Assembly (NCBI RefSeq): GCF_007833215.1
Contig: NZ_CP042239.1
Location: forward strand, 2,473,501-2,537,500
DNA: 64,000 bases
Direction: 5' to 3'
Origin: Sphingomonas suaedae
GTDB taxonomy: Bacteria; Pseudomonadota; Alphaproteobacteria; Sphingomonadales; Sphingomonadaceae
In this document: one piece after another, positions 9,323 to 18,574 of the stretch
How positions within the stretch are numbered: position 1 is the first letter of the stretch
Layout of the letters: every line of letters starts with the position of its first letter
Notes under the pieces: generated by a model
Database searches by the model: none
What the model saw: the letters and a program-made list of their open reading frames with translations, nothing else
Told to the model about the DNA's origin: nothing
Position numbers and translations under genes: made by a program

Positions 9323-9374
9323 TCAATCACCCCCACCGTCGGCGCACGGTCCTGCGTCACGCAAATCCATCGCG

Positions 9375-9402
9375 CAAAGGCCGCAGCGTGCGCTGCGGCC
9401 TC
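9375..9402 (-). terminator. Hairpin after the chemoreceptor gene
   Basis: A perfect 10-bp stem (GGCCGCAGCG at 9379-9388 with its complement at 9391-9400) lies directly after the chemoreceptor stop codon. On the minus strand it is followed only by TTTG, so it is a weak intrinsic terminator or an mRNA 3'-end stabiliser. Confidence 0.5.
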
Positions 9403-9407
9403 CTCCT

Positions 9408-11228
9408 TCACGCCGCGTCCCACATGTCGGCGGACAGCGATTGCGCGACGCGATCCTGCATCGCATGGACCGGACTGCGACGGGTCGCCCCGGCGGCATC
9501 CGAGCCGACGGTAAACTGCCCCGCCTGATCGGCCAGATAGGTCACCTCGTTCGCCAGATTGCGCGCAGCCGCCGAGCTTTCCTCGACCATCGCGCTGGTC
9601 TGGCGCGTCGTCTGGTCCATCGTGCCGATCGCGGAACTCACTTCGGTGATGGCGAAGGACTGGGCCTGATTGTCCTGCGCGATCCGGTCGAGCAGCGAAT
9701 GAACCTCACCGACATCGCTCGAAATCTCGACGAGCGCGCTATCGACCTTCTGCACCATCTCGACCGCAGCGACGATATCGGTCTGGGTCGCGGTCAACTG
9801 GTCGCGCGCGCGGCCCGCCTCCTCCTCGGCACGCATCGCTAGCGCGGAGACGAGGTCGGCGACAACCGCGAACCCGCGACCCGCTTCGCCTGCACGCCCG
9901 GCTTCAACCGCCGCGTTCATCGCAAGGACGCGCGTCTGGAACGCGATCTTGTCGAGGCCCTCGATCACGCTGTCGATGCCCTTGGCGCTGTCGGCGACGC
10001 GACCCATGGCCGACACCGCTTCCTCAGCGACCGAGCGGCCGTTGGCGACCGTGCCGATCGCGCCATTGGCACGCTCGACGGTCTCGCCCGCAGCGGCGGC
10101 GGTGGTCTTGAGCCGCTGGTCCATCTGAACGATCGCGGCCGATGTCTGCTCCAGGCTCGCGGCATTCGCCTCGGTCCGGCGGGCGAGATCCTCCGACGTT
10201 TCGGCGATACGGCCCGATCCCGTATGGATCGACACAGTGGCCTCCATCACCGATGCGATCAGGCCGCGCAGGCTGGTGACCGCGGCGTTGAAATTCGCCT
10301 TTACCGCAGCATAATCGGCGGGGAATTCCCGCGTGATCTCTGCGGTGAGATTGCCTCCCGCCAGTTCGGACAGATGCGACGAGACGGTCTCGACGACCAT
10401 TTTCTGTTCGGCTTCTGCCTTGGCCGCCGCCGCTTCTGCGGCTTGTTTGGCGACTGCGGCATCGCGGAAGACGAGCACGGCGCGCGCCATGTCGCCCAAC
10501 TCGTCGGCCCGATCCGTGCCATCGACATCGACGCCGTTGCGGCCCGAGGCGAGGTCGCTCATCGTGCGGGTGAGGCTGGCGATTGGGCTGGCGATCGCGC
10601 GGCTGAGCAGCCAGGCGAGCGTGATGGCGATACCGATCAGCGCGATCCCGCCGACGATCAGGACCGTCGTCGCGGTGTCGATCGCGCTTTCCTGCGTCGC
10701 CGAGCCCTTCTCGATCAACGCCAACTGGGCGTCACGCACGTCGCGCAGCGGCAGCACGGCTGCGCTCACCAGCACAGCCTTGCCCGCCTGCTGAACCTCG
10801 GCCTGGGCACCGGTGAGATCGCCGCGATCGACCCGTCGGATCAGCCGGTCACCCCAATTTTCGCGCCAGGCGAGCGTTTCCTTGCGCGACAGCTGCACCG
10901 CATCGCGCAACTTGGAATCGGTCAGCTCGGTCTCGAGCTCGACCGAAGTCTTGTCGTAATCGACACGCCCTTCTTCATAGGATTTGAGATAGGATTTGTC
11001 GCCGGTGACCAGATAGCCGCGCATCTGGCTGTTCTGGCGCAGCAGCGCGGTTTCCAGCGCCAGCGCCTTGGCATAGCGGCCCTGAGCGGCGTTGTTGAGC
11101 GCAGTCGTTTCGCGGATCATCGAGATGTTGGTAAAAAAGACCGCCATCATGGCAGCGGCCGACGCGCAGATGACCAGGAAGGACAGGCCCAACTTTCGTG
11201 GGATTTTCAGCGATTTCAGCACATTCAT
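9408..11228 (-). CDS. Methyl-accepting chemotaxis protein with CHASE3-like sensor
   Basis: This is a 606-residue inner-membrane chemoreceptor. TM1 is about 14-34, followed by a helical periplasmic CHASE3-like domain (LLRQNSQMRGYLVTGDKSYL near 62-81), TM2 about 188-208, HAMP about 210-262, and a cytoplasmic signalling coiled coil with its hairpin tip at about 428-450. The tip reads IAFQTRVLAMNAAVEAGRAG, whereas the usual form is IAFQTNLLALNAAVEAARAG. This tip binds CheA and CheW. The next segment, ADLVSALAMRAEEEA, also departs from the usual DEVRxLA. The ATG at 11228 is preferred over a longer open frame that enters the upstream TBDR gene. The receptor follows a TBDR gene by 68 bp and may be co-transcribed. 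A G10 run lies in the gap. Confidence 0.9.
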   Translation of the reverse strand: MNVLKSLKIPRKLGLSFLVICASAAAMMAVFFTNISMIRETTALNNAAQGRYAKALALETALLRQNSQMRGYLVTGDKSYLKSYEEGRVDYDKTSVELETELTDSKLRDAVQLSRKETLAWRENWGDRLIRRVDRGDLTGAQAEVQQAGKAVLVSAAVLPLRDVRDAQLALIEKGSATQESAIDTATTVLIVGGIALIGIAITLAWLLSRAIASPIASLTRTMSDLASGRNGVDVDGTDRADELGDMARAVLVFRDAAVAKQAAEAAAAKAEAEQKMVVETVSSHLSELAGGNLTAEITREFPADYAAVKANFNAAVTSLRGLIASVMEATVSIHTGSGRIAETSEDLARRTEANAASLEQTSAAIVQMDQRLKTTAAAAGETVERANGAIGTVANGRSVAEEAVSAMGRVADSAKGIDSVIEGLDKIAFQTRVLAMNAAVEAGRAGEAGRGFAVVADLVSALAMRAEEEAGRARDQLTATQTDIVAAVEMVQKVDSALVEISSDVGEVHSLLDRIAQDNQAQSFAITEVSSAIGTMDQTTRQTSAMVEESSAAARNLANEVTYLADQAGQFTVGSDAAGATRRSPVHAMQDRVAQSLSADMWDAA

Positions 11229-11255
11229 AGGACCATCCGAACTCCAGGGAACCCA

Positions 11256-11265
11256 GGGGGGGGGG
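11256..11265. repeat. G10 homopolymer run upstream of the chemoreceptor
   Basis: Ten consecutive G (C10 on the coding strand) lie 28-37 bases before the chemoreceptor ATG, between the TBDR stop codon and the MCP start. Such runs can slip in replication or be miscounted in sequencing. Confidence 0.7.
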
Positions 11266-11296
11266 CCGGCACGCGAGGCGCGCCGACCCCAACCCA

Positions 11297-13801
11297 TCAG
11301 AAGTCGAAGCGCAGCGATGTCGAAACGGTGCGACCATTGATCGCACGCCCCCAGCCCAGGCCATCGGCCGGAACGGCGTTCTGCGCGATGTCGTAGAAGC
11401 CGATCGTGTCGAACAGGTTGTTCACGTTCAGCATCAGCTGGACCCGATCGACCGGGCGGACCTGGAGGAATGCGTTGACCACCGTAAAGCCCGGCATCTT
11501 CAGCCCGTTGCTATCCTGGGCGTAGCTGCTGGTGGTACCCACGACGTTAAACCCTGCCGTCGCCAGTTCGGAATCATATTGCGGGGTCAGCTGAAAGATG
11601 AAGTCCGGCTGGTGGCGCGGCGTATTGCCGTTGATCGCCGGAACGCGGCTGTCCGACCGAATCTCCGCGCTGGTATAGGTCAGGCCGCCCGTGACGCTGA
11701 ACGGACCAGTGCGATAGCTTGCCTCGACCTCGGCACCATAGGCCCGATAATCGCGCAGGATCTCGAGGCCGGTACCGCCCTGGATGTTGCGGTCGGTGGT
11801 GTCGGCGAGGAAACCGGTGACGTTGAGCGTGGCGTTCGGTGCGCGATATTTGAAGCCGCCCTCCACCTGGGTGACGGTGTCATAGGCCGCGCCCGGCTCG
11901 ACCAGGCTGCCATCGACCGAACTGACCGACGGCGTAAACAGGATCTTGTCGGCGCCGGCGCGCGCACCCTTGCTGTAGCGGGCGAAGACCGCGAGCGGCT
12001 CGGAAATGCGCCAGTTGATGCCGGTCGAATAGCTCACATAGTCATAGTCGTAATTGACCGGGGCCGGCCGCGACAGCGGCACGGTGCCGGTGCGGGCTTC
12101 GGCTGCGGAGATGACGCCGTCACTGTTGAAGTCAAACGACGTGGTGCCGACACGGCCACCGCCCAGATCGCTGCCGAAGAGGCGACCGCGCACCTTCCCG
12201 ATGTCATAGCGCACGCTGCCGCCGATCGCGACCGGGCCGACATGGAAGTTGAGCGAGCCATAGGGTGCCGTAACGTTGTAGTCGACGTCGAAGGCGCGAC
12301 GATATTGTCCCGGGATCCCGCCGACATTGAGATCGAACGCGACATAGCCGTCCTGCGTAATCGGCGTGCCCGCCGCATTGGCGGCATTGAGCAGCGACGA
12401 CTGGCCACCGCCCAGCGCATCCTGATAGGTGTTGGTGTAGAGCCAGGTCGTGTCGATCGTCTGGAGCGACTTGTACACGCCTGCGGTCGTGGTCAGCTTG
12501 CCCCCGCCGACATTCCATACGCGGGTGGCGCGCAGGTCGTTGCTGACATTGTCGAGCGCATTGGCGTTGACCCGGATCAGCAGCATGTTGCCGACGATGC
12601 CATTGCCATTGAGGGTCGCCGGGTTGGCGATCACCTGACCCGCATTGGGGCCATTGGCATAGCTCAGCGTGCCGCCGGCACCGCCCGCAGCGGTGGGAAG
12701 CGCCGCGCCCGAGAAGAGCGAGAAGATCTGATTGCGCAGCGTGCTGCCGGAGATCGCCGAATAGCGGAACCGCTCGGTAATCGTCCAGCCGGCCAGATCG
12801 AACTGCGATTCCAGGCCGATCGACTTGACCTTGGCGTGCATACCCTCGCTGGTGCTGTAGGCCGTGGGATTGTTGTTGCCGTCAAGGGTCACCAGGCTGG
12901 TGATATTGCTCGACAGCATCGAATCGCGCCGCACGTCGAAATTGGCGAAGGACGAATATTCGGGGTTGTCGTTGGTGCCGCTGATCTTGACCGGAACGGT
13001 CACATATTGCGGCGAGCGGTCGTCGAGCCACTTGCCGTGCAGGCGCACATAGCCGCCGGCGAAGTCCTTGGTGACATTGAACTTGAGCTGGCCGCCCTTG
13101 TACGCGGTGAAGCCGACCTCGCGCGGCCCTTCGCCCACGCGGTAGAAGCCGCCGATATGCATACGCAGCGTATCGCTGAGCTTCATGCCATAGTCGAAAT
13201 CGAGACGGTTGGAATCATAGCCGATGCCGGTGGTGAACGCGATCGCGCCGCCCTCGGTATCGCCGGTCTTGGAGATCAGGTTGATGACGCCGCCCGGCGA
13301 GTTGGACACGAAGGTCGACGCCGAACCGCCACGAATGGCCTCGACCTGCGCGACGTTGAAGTCGTAGCGGATGAAGATGTCCGAAGCGACATTGAAGATA
13401 TCGCTGAATTCGAGGACGGGCAGGCCGTCTTCCTCGATCTGCATGTACTTCGACCCGCCCGAGGCGAGCGGAAGGCCGCGAATCGTATAGTTGGAGTTGC
13501 CATCGCCGGTCGAACTTTCGGTGCGAATGCCCGGGATGTTGCGCAGCACTTCGGCGAGGCTCCGCGCGCCGAGCTTCTCGATTTCGCTCGCCTTGAGAAC
13601 GCTGGTCGACGTCGCACTGTCGAGCGGGTCGCGGCCCTTGGCGACGCCGGTCGTGAAGACCTCCCGTTCTGGCTCCTTCGACGCACCCGGTTCGGCAGAT
13701 GTCGGCGTGGCCTCGGCGTCAGCGATCGCGCTCTTGGCAGCGGCTGTCGGCGCGATCAGCGCAAACGGCGCGGCGGCGAGGAGAAGAAGATGCTTATTCA
13801 T
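11297..13801 (-). CDS. TonB-dependent receptor with EF-hand-like loop
   Basis: This 834-residue outer-membrane receptor has a signal peptide (MNKHLLLLAAAPFALIAPTAAA), a plug domain (about 55-190, with SLAEVLRNIPGIRTESS and the family-typical NSPGGVINLISKTGD) and a beta-barrel ending in STSLRFDF. It differs from the TIGR01782 receptors in the two sugar loci. Residues 557-568 read DFNSDGVISAAE, a canonical EF-hand calcium loop pattern (DxNxDGxIxxxE), probably in an extracellular loop. The start at 13801 is preferred because it begins the signal peptide; the frame is open 57 codons further upstream. The ligand is not evident. The chemoreceptor gene follows. Confidence 0.88.
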   Translation of the reverse strand: MNKHLLLLAAAPFALIAPTAAAKSAIADAEATPTSAEPGASKEPEREVFTTGVAKGRDPLDSATSTSVLKASEIEKLGARSLAEVLRNIPGIRTESSTGDGNSNYTIRGLPLASGGSKYMQIEEDGLPVLEFSDIFNVASDIFIRYDFNVAQVEAIRGGSASTFVSNSPGGVINLISKTGDTEGGAIAFTTGIGYDSNRLDFDYGMKLSDTLRMHIGGFYRVGEGPREVGFTAYKGGQLKFNVTKDFAGGYVRLHGKWLDDRSPQYVTVPVKISGTNDNPEYSSFANFDVRRDSMLSSNITSLVTLDGNNNPTAYSTSEGMHAKVKSIGLESQFDLAGWTITERFRYSAISGSTLRNQIFSLFSGAALPTAAGGAGGTLSYANGPNAGQVIANPATLNGNGIVGNMLLIRVNANALDNVSNDLRATRVWNVGGGKLTTTAGVYKSLQTIDTTWLYTNTYQDALGGGQSSLLNAANAAGTPITQDGYVAFDLNVGGIPGQYRRAFDVDYNVTAPYGSLNFHVGPVAIGGSVRYDIGKVRGRLFGSDLGGGRVGTTSFDFNSDGVISAAEARTGTVPLSRPAPVNYDYDYVSYSTGINWRISEPLAVFARYSKGARAGADKILFTPSVSSVDGSLVEPGAAYDTVTQVEGGFKYRAPNATLNVTGFLADTTDRNIQGGTGLEILRDYRAYGAEVEASYRTGPFSVTGGLTYTSAEIRSDSRVPAINGNTPRHQPDFIFQLTPQYDSELATAGFNVVGTTSSYAQDSNGLKMPGFTVVNAFLQVRPVDRVQLMLNVNNLFDTIGFYDIAQNAVPADGLGWGRAINGRTVSTSLRFDF

Positions 13802-14127
13802 ACGTTGCGTGCCCACCCTTGAAGACTCAGGCCCGGCCGGTGCCGGGCATTTGCGTGTTCGCGCCTTTGCCGCAGGAAGCGGCTGAAGCGTCGCAACTAT
13901 GATAGGCGGGAGTCCGGCGTCCGGTTTTCGAGGGGCGCGAATCTTTGGACGTAGAGCAGCGCGTCGCGACAATCGATGATGTCGAATTGCGGATTTCGGG
14001 ACCTGGAGAACAAGGTCGCAACCTGGGAATCGCTGCAGACACGCGCTGCAGCGTCAGTCAGTTCGCGCGATAATTTGATCGAGTCTTGTTTCTGGCCCGG
14101 CTTGTCTTTGCAGGCACCGCCATCGCG
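13802..14127. other. Intergenic region between TBDR promoter and dxs 3' end
   Basis: This gap of about 326 bases should hold the promoter of the minus-strand TBDR at 13801 and the 3' end of the dxs transcript. The only structure I see is a 7-bp inverted repeat, GCTGCAG (14032-14038) with CTGCAGC (14046-14052). No riboswitch consensus, Fur box or clear terminator was recognised. Confidence 0.4.
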
Positions 14128-16047
14128 TCAGGCGGTGGCGCCGACCTCGCTCTCGTTCCAGCGCAGCGCTTTCAGCACCGTATCGACGATGTGCGGCGCG
14201 TTGAGCCCCGCCTCGTCATATTGGGCCTCGGGCCTGTCCTGATCCTGGAATCGGTCGGGCAGGCGCATCGTGCGCAGCTTCAGCCCCGCATCGATCAGCC
14301 CCGCGTCGCTCGCCAGCGTCAGGACATGCGCGCCGAGCCCGCCGACCGCATTCTCCTCGATCGTCACGGCGACCTCATGCGTCGCGAGCAGGCGGCGGAT
14401 CATCGCCTCGTCGAGCGGTTTGGCAAAGCGCAGATCGGCGACGGTGGTCGACAGTCCCTTCGCCTCCAGCGCATCGGCAGCCTTGAGCGCTTCGCCGAGG
14501 CGGGTGCCGAGCGAGAGGATCGCGACCGTCTTACCTTCGCGCACCACCCGCCCCTTGCCGATCTCCAGAACGTGCGGATCGGTGGGCAGCGCGACGCCTG
14601 TGCCGTTGCCGCGCGGATAGCGGATCGCGATCGGGCCGCTGTCATGTTCGACCGCGGTCTTGGTCATATGGACGAGCTCCGCCTCGTCGGCGGGCGCCAT
14701 CACCACGAAATTGGGGAGCGTCGCCAGATAGGTGACGTCGAAACTGCCGGCATGGGTCGCGCCGTCGGCGCCGACGAGTCCGGCGCGGTCGATCGCGAAA
14801 CGGACGGGCAGGTTCTGGATTGCGACGTCATGCACTACCTGGTCATAGGCGCGCTGGAGGAAGGTGGAATAAATCGCGCAAAAGGGCCGCATCCCCTGCG
14901 CCGCAAGACCCGCAGCGAAGGTCACGGCATGTTGTTCGGCAATGCCGACATCAAATGCACGATCCGGATGCGCTTTGGCGAACTTGTCGACGCCGGTGCC
15001 GCCGGGCATCGCCGCGGTAATCGCGCAGATACGCTCATCGCTCTCGGCCAGCTTCGCCAGCGTCTCGCCGAACACATTCTGGTAAGAAGGCGGGCCGGGA
15101 GGCGCCTTGGCCTGGGCGCCGGTGATGACGTCGAACTTCTGCACGCCATGATATTTGTCGGCGCTGTTTTCGGCCGGGGCATAGCCCTTGCCCTTTTGCG
15201 TCACGACATGGATCAGGCACGGCCCTTCCGCCGCATCGCGGACATTTTCCAGCACCGGCACCAGCTGGTCCATATCGTGACCGTCGATCGGCCCGACATA
15301 GTAAAAGCCCAGCTCCTCGAACAGGGTACCGCCCATCGCCAGACCGCGCGCATATTCGTCGGTCTTGCGCGCCGCCTTGTGCAGCGGCCCGGGCAGTTTT
15401 CGCGCCAGCCGCTTCAGCACATCGCGCACCGACAGGAATTCGCGGCTGGAAACGATCCGCGCCAGATAGGAGGACAGCCCGCCCACCGGCGGCGCGATCG
15501 ACATGTCATTGTCGTTGAGGATGACGATCAGCCGGTTGCCCGCCTGTTCGGCATTGTTCATCGCCTCATAGGCCATGCCGGCGCTCATCGCGCCGTCGCC
15601 GATCACCGCGATGCCGCGCCCAGGGGTTCCCGCCAGCTTGTTGGCGACCGCAAAGCCGAGCGCAGCCGAGATGGAGGTCGAGCTGTGCGCCGCGCCGAAC
15701 GGGTCATATTCGCTCTCGCTACGCTTGGTGAAGCCGCTAAGGCCCCCGCCCTGCCGCAGGGTGCGGATCCGGTCGCGCCGCCCGGTCAGGATCTTGTGCG
15801 GATAGCATTGATGGCCGACGTCCCAGACCAGTCGGTCTGCGGGCGTGTCGAACACATAATGGATCGCGACGGTCAGTTCGACGACGCCAAGGCCGGAGCC
15901 GAGATGCCCGCCGGTGGTGCCGACCGCGCTGATTGTCTCGGCGCGCAGCTCATCGGCCAGCTGACGGAGCTCGGACGGCTTGAGCTTGCGGAGATCGTGC
16001 GGCGTATCGACGGTATCGAGCAGCGGCGTCTTGGGAAGTTCGGACAT
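14128..16047 (-). CDS. dxs: 1-deoxy-D-xylulose-5-phosphate synthase
   Basis: This 639-residue thiamine-diphosphate enzyme condenses pyruvate and glyceraldehyde 3-phosphate to DXP, the first step of the MEP isoprenoid pathway and a source of thiamine and pyridoxal precursors. The TPP/Mg2+ motif [16 protein letters not shown] is present, as are the early [15 protein letters not shown] segment and the transketolase pyrimidine-binding region ([12 protein letters not shown]) and C-terminal domain. The length is normal for Dxs. The start at 16047 ([11 protein letters not shown]) matches typical family N-termini; the open frame continues 18 codons upstream. No xseB or ispA gene is adjacent, unlike many proteobacteria. 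Confidence 0.97.
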   Translation of the reverse strand: MSELPKTPLLDTVDTPHDLRKLKPSELRQLADELRAETISAVGTTGGHLGSGLGVVELTVAIHYVFDTPADRLVWDVGHQCYPHKILTGRRDRIRTLRQGGGLSGFTKRSESEYDPFGAAHSSTSISAALGFAVANKLAGTPGRGIAVIGDGAMSAGMAYEAMNNAEQAGNRLIVILNDNDMSIAPPVGGLSSYLARIVSSREFLSVRDVLKRLARKLPGPLHKAARKTDEYARGLAMGGTLFEELGFYYVGPIDGHDMDQLVPVLENVRDAAEGPCLIHVVTQKGKGYAPAENSADKYHGVQKFDVITGAQAKAPPGPPSYQNVFGETLAKLAESDERICAITAAMPGGTGVDKFAKAHPDRAFDVGIAEQHAVTFAAGLAAQGMRPFCAIYSTFLQRAYDQVVHDVAIQNLPVRFAIDRAGLVGADGATHAGSFDVTYLATLPNFVVMAPADEAELVHMTKTAVEHDSGPIAIRYPRGNGTGVALPTDPHVLEIGKGRVVREGKTVAILSLGTRLGEALKAADALEAKGLSTTVADLRFAKPLDEAMIRRLLATHEVAVTIEENAVGGLGAHVLTLASDAGLIDAGLKLRTMRLPDRFQDQDRPEAQYDEAGLNAPHIVDTVLKALRWNESEVGATA

Positions 16048-16175
16048 TTGACCGCATTTACTCCAGCGCGTTGAACCTGTCCAACGCCTGACACCGGGCA
16101 CCCCGGGCGGTCATGAGCAAAAGCTGAGGACGCTCTGAAATGTCGCTTTCTGCTTCAGCGAAACACCGAATCGGT

Positions 16176-16634
16176 TCAATCGCAGTCCGCGCACTTGCCG
16201 CGCACTTCGATCACCGGGCGGACGGGCGAGAAGCCCGCGCCCTTGGCGGCGGAGCGGACGGTGCGGGTGATCGAATCATCGTCGATATGCGTCGTATTTC
16301 CGCACGAATCGCAGACCAGAAAGATGCAGTCGTGCAGGCAATCGGGATGCGCGTTGGCGACATAGGCATTCGCGCTTTCGACCCGGCGCGCGAGATTCGC
16401 GGTCACGAACAGGTCGAGGATACGATAGACGCTGTTGGCCGCGACGCGCCGCCCCTCACGCTTGGACACCGCTTCGGCAATGTCATAGGCGGAGGCGGGC
16501 TTGTCGAACCCGGCAAGCACCTCGAAGATCGACGCGCGCATCGCCGTCCATTGCTCGCCGGCCTTTTCCAGCGTCGTCTGGGCGGCGGCGGTCAGATCGG
16601 CGCCATGATGCTCATGATGGTCGTGCGCGTGCAT
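16176..16634 (-). CDS. Fur-family regulator, Zur-like
   Basis: This 152-residue Fur-superfamily protein has a winged-helix DNA-binding domain (about 25-95, helix around VAANSVYRILDLF) and a C-terminal metal-binding domain with CDSCG (C108, C111) and CADC (C148, C151), the structural zinc cysteines. The N-terminus is histidine-rich (HAHDHHEHH), as in many Zur proteins. Zur represses zinc-uptake genes when zinc is plentiful. The gene follows a MerC-like gene on the same strand with a 44-bp gap, so they may share a transcript. The general Fur family is certain; Zur rather than Fur, Irr or Mur rests on the histidines and the cysteine pattern. Confidence 0.82.
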   Translation of the reverse strand: MHAHDHHEHHGADLTAAAQTTLEKAGEQWTAMRASIFEVLAGFDKPASAYDIAEAVSKREGRRVAANSVYRILDLFVTANLARRVESANAYVANAHPDCLHDCIFLVCDSCGNTTHIDDDSITRTVRSAAKGAGFSPVRPVIEVRGKCADCD

Positions 16635-16678
16635 GTGACAGATGTAGGGCCGACCGCAGTCAGCGGCAAGCGGCGGAC

Positions 16679-17092
16679 TCAGCAGGTCGCGCGGCGATTG
16701 AGGTCATGGCCGAGCGCGAGGATCGCGACGCCGATCACCGTCCACATGATTTCCTGCCCGCCATGCGGCAGCGTCAATGCGCCCGCCATCATGCCAAGGC
16801 CGAATGCGCCGACCGCAGCCGGCATCATATAGCCGTGCTTCAGGATCCCGCGACCGAGCGCGACGACGCCGAACAGAATCGCCAGGACCAGCCCAACCTC
16901 ATGGATCAGCGGGTGCATCAACGCGCCCGCCGCGGAGGCGAGCGCAAGCAGCACCGTCGTGGCCAGGCAATGCGCCAGGCACAGACTCGACACGGCGATC
17001 GCAACGCGATCCAAGCGCAGATCGACCTGTTCCCAGAATCGGGGCGCCCCAATTCGGAAGGGCGGGAATCGCGAGGCGAGGACCTGGTCCAT
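16679..17092 (-). CDS. MerC-domain membrane protein
   Basis: This 137-residue inner-membrane protein has four predicted hydrophobic helices and the pattern [15 protein letters not shown] (C38, C42), typical of the MerC family. MerC proteins carry Hg2+ in mer operons, but many chromosomal MerC-domain proteins occur without mercury-resistance genes. No merA, merR or merP is present here. The gene lies immediately upstream of the Zur-like gene on the same strand, suggesting a role in metal homeostasis rather than mercury resistance. The start at 17092 gives a compact protein; the frame is open to 17194 but that extension carries no domain. Confidence 0.75.
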   Translation of the reverse strand: MDQVLASRFPPFRIGAPRFWEQVDLRLDRVAIAVSSLCLAHCLATTVLLALASAAGALMHPLIHEVGLVLAILFGVVALGRGILKHGYMMPAAVGAFGLGMMAGALTLPHGGQEIMWTVIGVAILALGHDLNRRATC

Positions 17093-17223
17093 GCGCGCGA
17101 TATAGAGGGGGTCCAGAAAAGTTACAACATAACATCGGCGCACAGACCGAGCATTTGCGCCTCCAGCTGTGCCTCCAGCGCGCGGCGCTGGCATTTATCG
17201 GCTTCGGCGAATACATCGTCCGC

Positions 17224-18263
17224 GTGTCTGTCTTCACCCATCCTGTCCGCCCGCGCGCGATCGCCAACTGGCTGACCATCGTCGCAGCGCTGATCGTTCT
17301 GATCGTGGTCGTGGGGGGCATTACGCGCCTCACCGAATCGGGGCTGTCGATCACCGAATGGAAGTTGGTGACCGGCATTCTGCCCCCGCTCTCCGACGCG
17401 GCGTGGCAGGCCGAATTCGCCAAGTACAAGCAGATTCCCGAATATCAGCAGATCAATCAGGGGATGAGCCTGGCGGCGTTCAAGTTCATCTATTTCTGGG
17501 AATATATCCACCGGCTGCTGGGACGGATCATCGGCTTCGCCTTCGCCGCGCCGCTGGTGTGGTTCGCCTGGCGCCGCGCGATTCCGCCCGGCTATGGCTG
17601 GCGGTTGCTCGTCCTGCTCGTGCTGGGCGGGCTTCAGGGGGTGATCGGCTGGTGGATGGTGAGTCGGGCCTCGCCGAGCGTACCGATGTCAGCCATTTCC
17701 GGCTCGCCGCGCATCTGTTGCTCGCCCTGTTCATCCTCGGGATGCTGACCTGGACAATCCTGGACCTGCGGGGGCTGGCGCGCGACGCCGGGTCGCGGCC
17801 CGCACGGCTGACCGGACTCGGCTTCGCGACCGCGCTGATCCTGTTCGTGCAGCTGCTGTTCGGCGCGTTCACCGCCGGACTCAATGCGGGACTGGTCACC
17901 AATGAATGGCCGCTGATGAACGGCAAGGTCTTTCCGTCCGAGGTGCTGGCGGTGAGGCCCTTTTTCGACGCCCTGATCAACGACCCGGCGATGATCCACT
18001 GGGTGCATCGCTGGTGGGCCTGGGTCGCGGTGGCGGCGCTGATCCTGCTCGCCCGGCGTGCGCGCGCCGCAGGCAGTCGCGCAGCATCGGTCGCGATCCA
18101 CAGCGCGTTCGGGATCCAGATCCTGCTCGGCATCGCGACGGTGATGACGGGGGTCGATATCGCGCTGGGCGTGCTGCACCAGTTCGTCGGCGCGCTGCTG
18201 GTAGTCGCCACCGTCTGGGGAATGCATGTCGTGGGGCGGCGGCCGCGAGGCTTTCGCGGATGA
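17224..18263 (+). pseudogene. ctaA: Heme A synthase, interrupted by a 1-base frameshift
   Basis: CtaA (COX15-type) oxidises heme O to heme A for cytochrome aa3 oxidase in the inner membrane. The conserved histidine motifs are all present: [29 protein letters not shown] and VLHQFVGALL, with eight hydrophobic helices. The reading frame changes at about 17662: the first part ends [12 protein letters not shown], and the family-typical [18 protein letters not shown] continues in the next frame. One base is missing, most simply a G (GTGGAGTCG read as GTGAGTCG). Both sides are otherwise intact, so this is a sequencing error or a very recent mutation. The GTG start at 17224 is approximate. The stop overlaps the cutA start (ATGA). 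Confidence 0.85.
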
Positions 18264-18574
18264 GCGATATTGCGCTGATCCACGCGACCTTTGCCGATGC
18301 GGAGGAAGCCGAACGGATCGGGAGGGCAATGGTCGACGAGCGTCTTGCCGCTTGCGTCAATCTGATCGGCCCCTGCACCTCCATCTATCGCTGGCAGGGC
18401 GCGGTGGCGGAGGGAGCGGAGCATCGTGCGCTCTTCAAGACCACCCCCGAACTCGCCCGCGAACTGGCCGACCGAATCGCGGCGTTCCACAGCTATGACC
18501 TGCCGGTGATCGAAATCTGGCCGGTTGCGGCGGGCGATGCGGTTCTGGACTGGGTACGACGCGAAACCAGATGA
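18260..18574 (+). CDS. cutA: Divalent-cation tolerance protein CutA
   Basis: The 104-residue protein matches CutA1, a small trimeric cytoplasmic protein related to PII, with the signature RLAACVNLIGPCTSIYRW (about 28-45) and a later HRALFKTTPELARELADRI. E. coli cutA alleles affect copper tolerance, but the molecular role of CutA is unclear. The ATG overlaps the ctaA stop, and the stop codon overlaps the start of the next gene by four bases, so translation is probably coupled along ctaA-cutA-18571-19424. The length is normal. Confidence 0.92.
   Translation: MSDIALIHATFADAEEAERIGRAMVDERLAACVNLIGPCTSIYRWQGAVAEGAEHRALFKTTPELARELADRIAAFHSYDLPVIEIWPVAAGDAVLDWVRRETR

Noticed and set aside
11579..13822. 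747-codon plus-strand open frame across the second TBDR
   Set aside because: Antisense shadow of the receptor frame with no domain or ribosome-binding site.
13802..14127. Riboswitch (e.g. cobalamin) in front of the second TBDR
   Set aside because: No B12-box or other conserved core was found in the leader; only a small inverted repeat.
14086..16074. 662-codon plus-strand open frame across dxs
   Set aside because: Antisense to dxs, whose motifs are unmistakable; the shadow has no recognisable fold.
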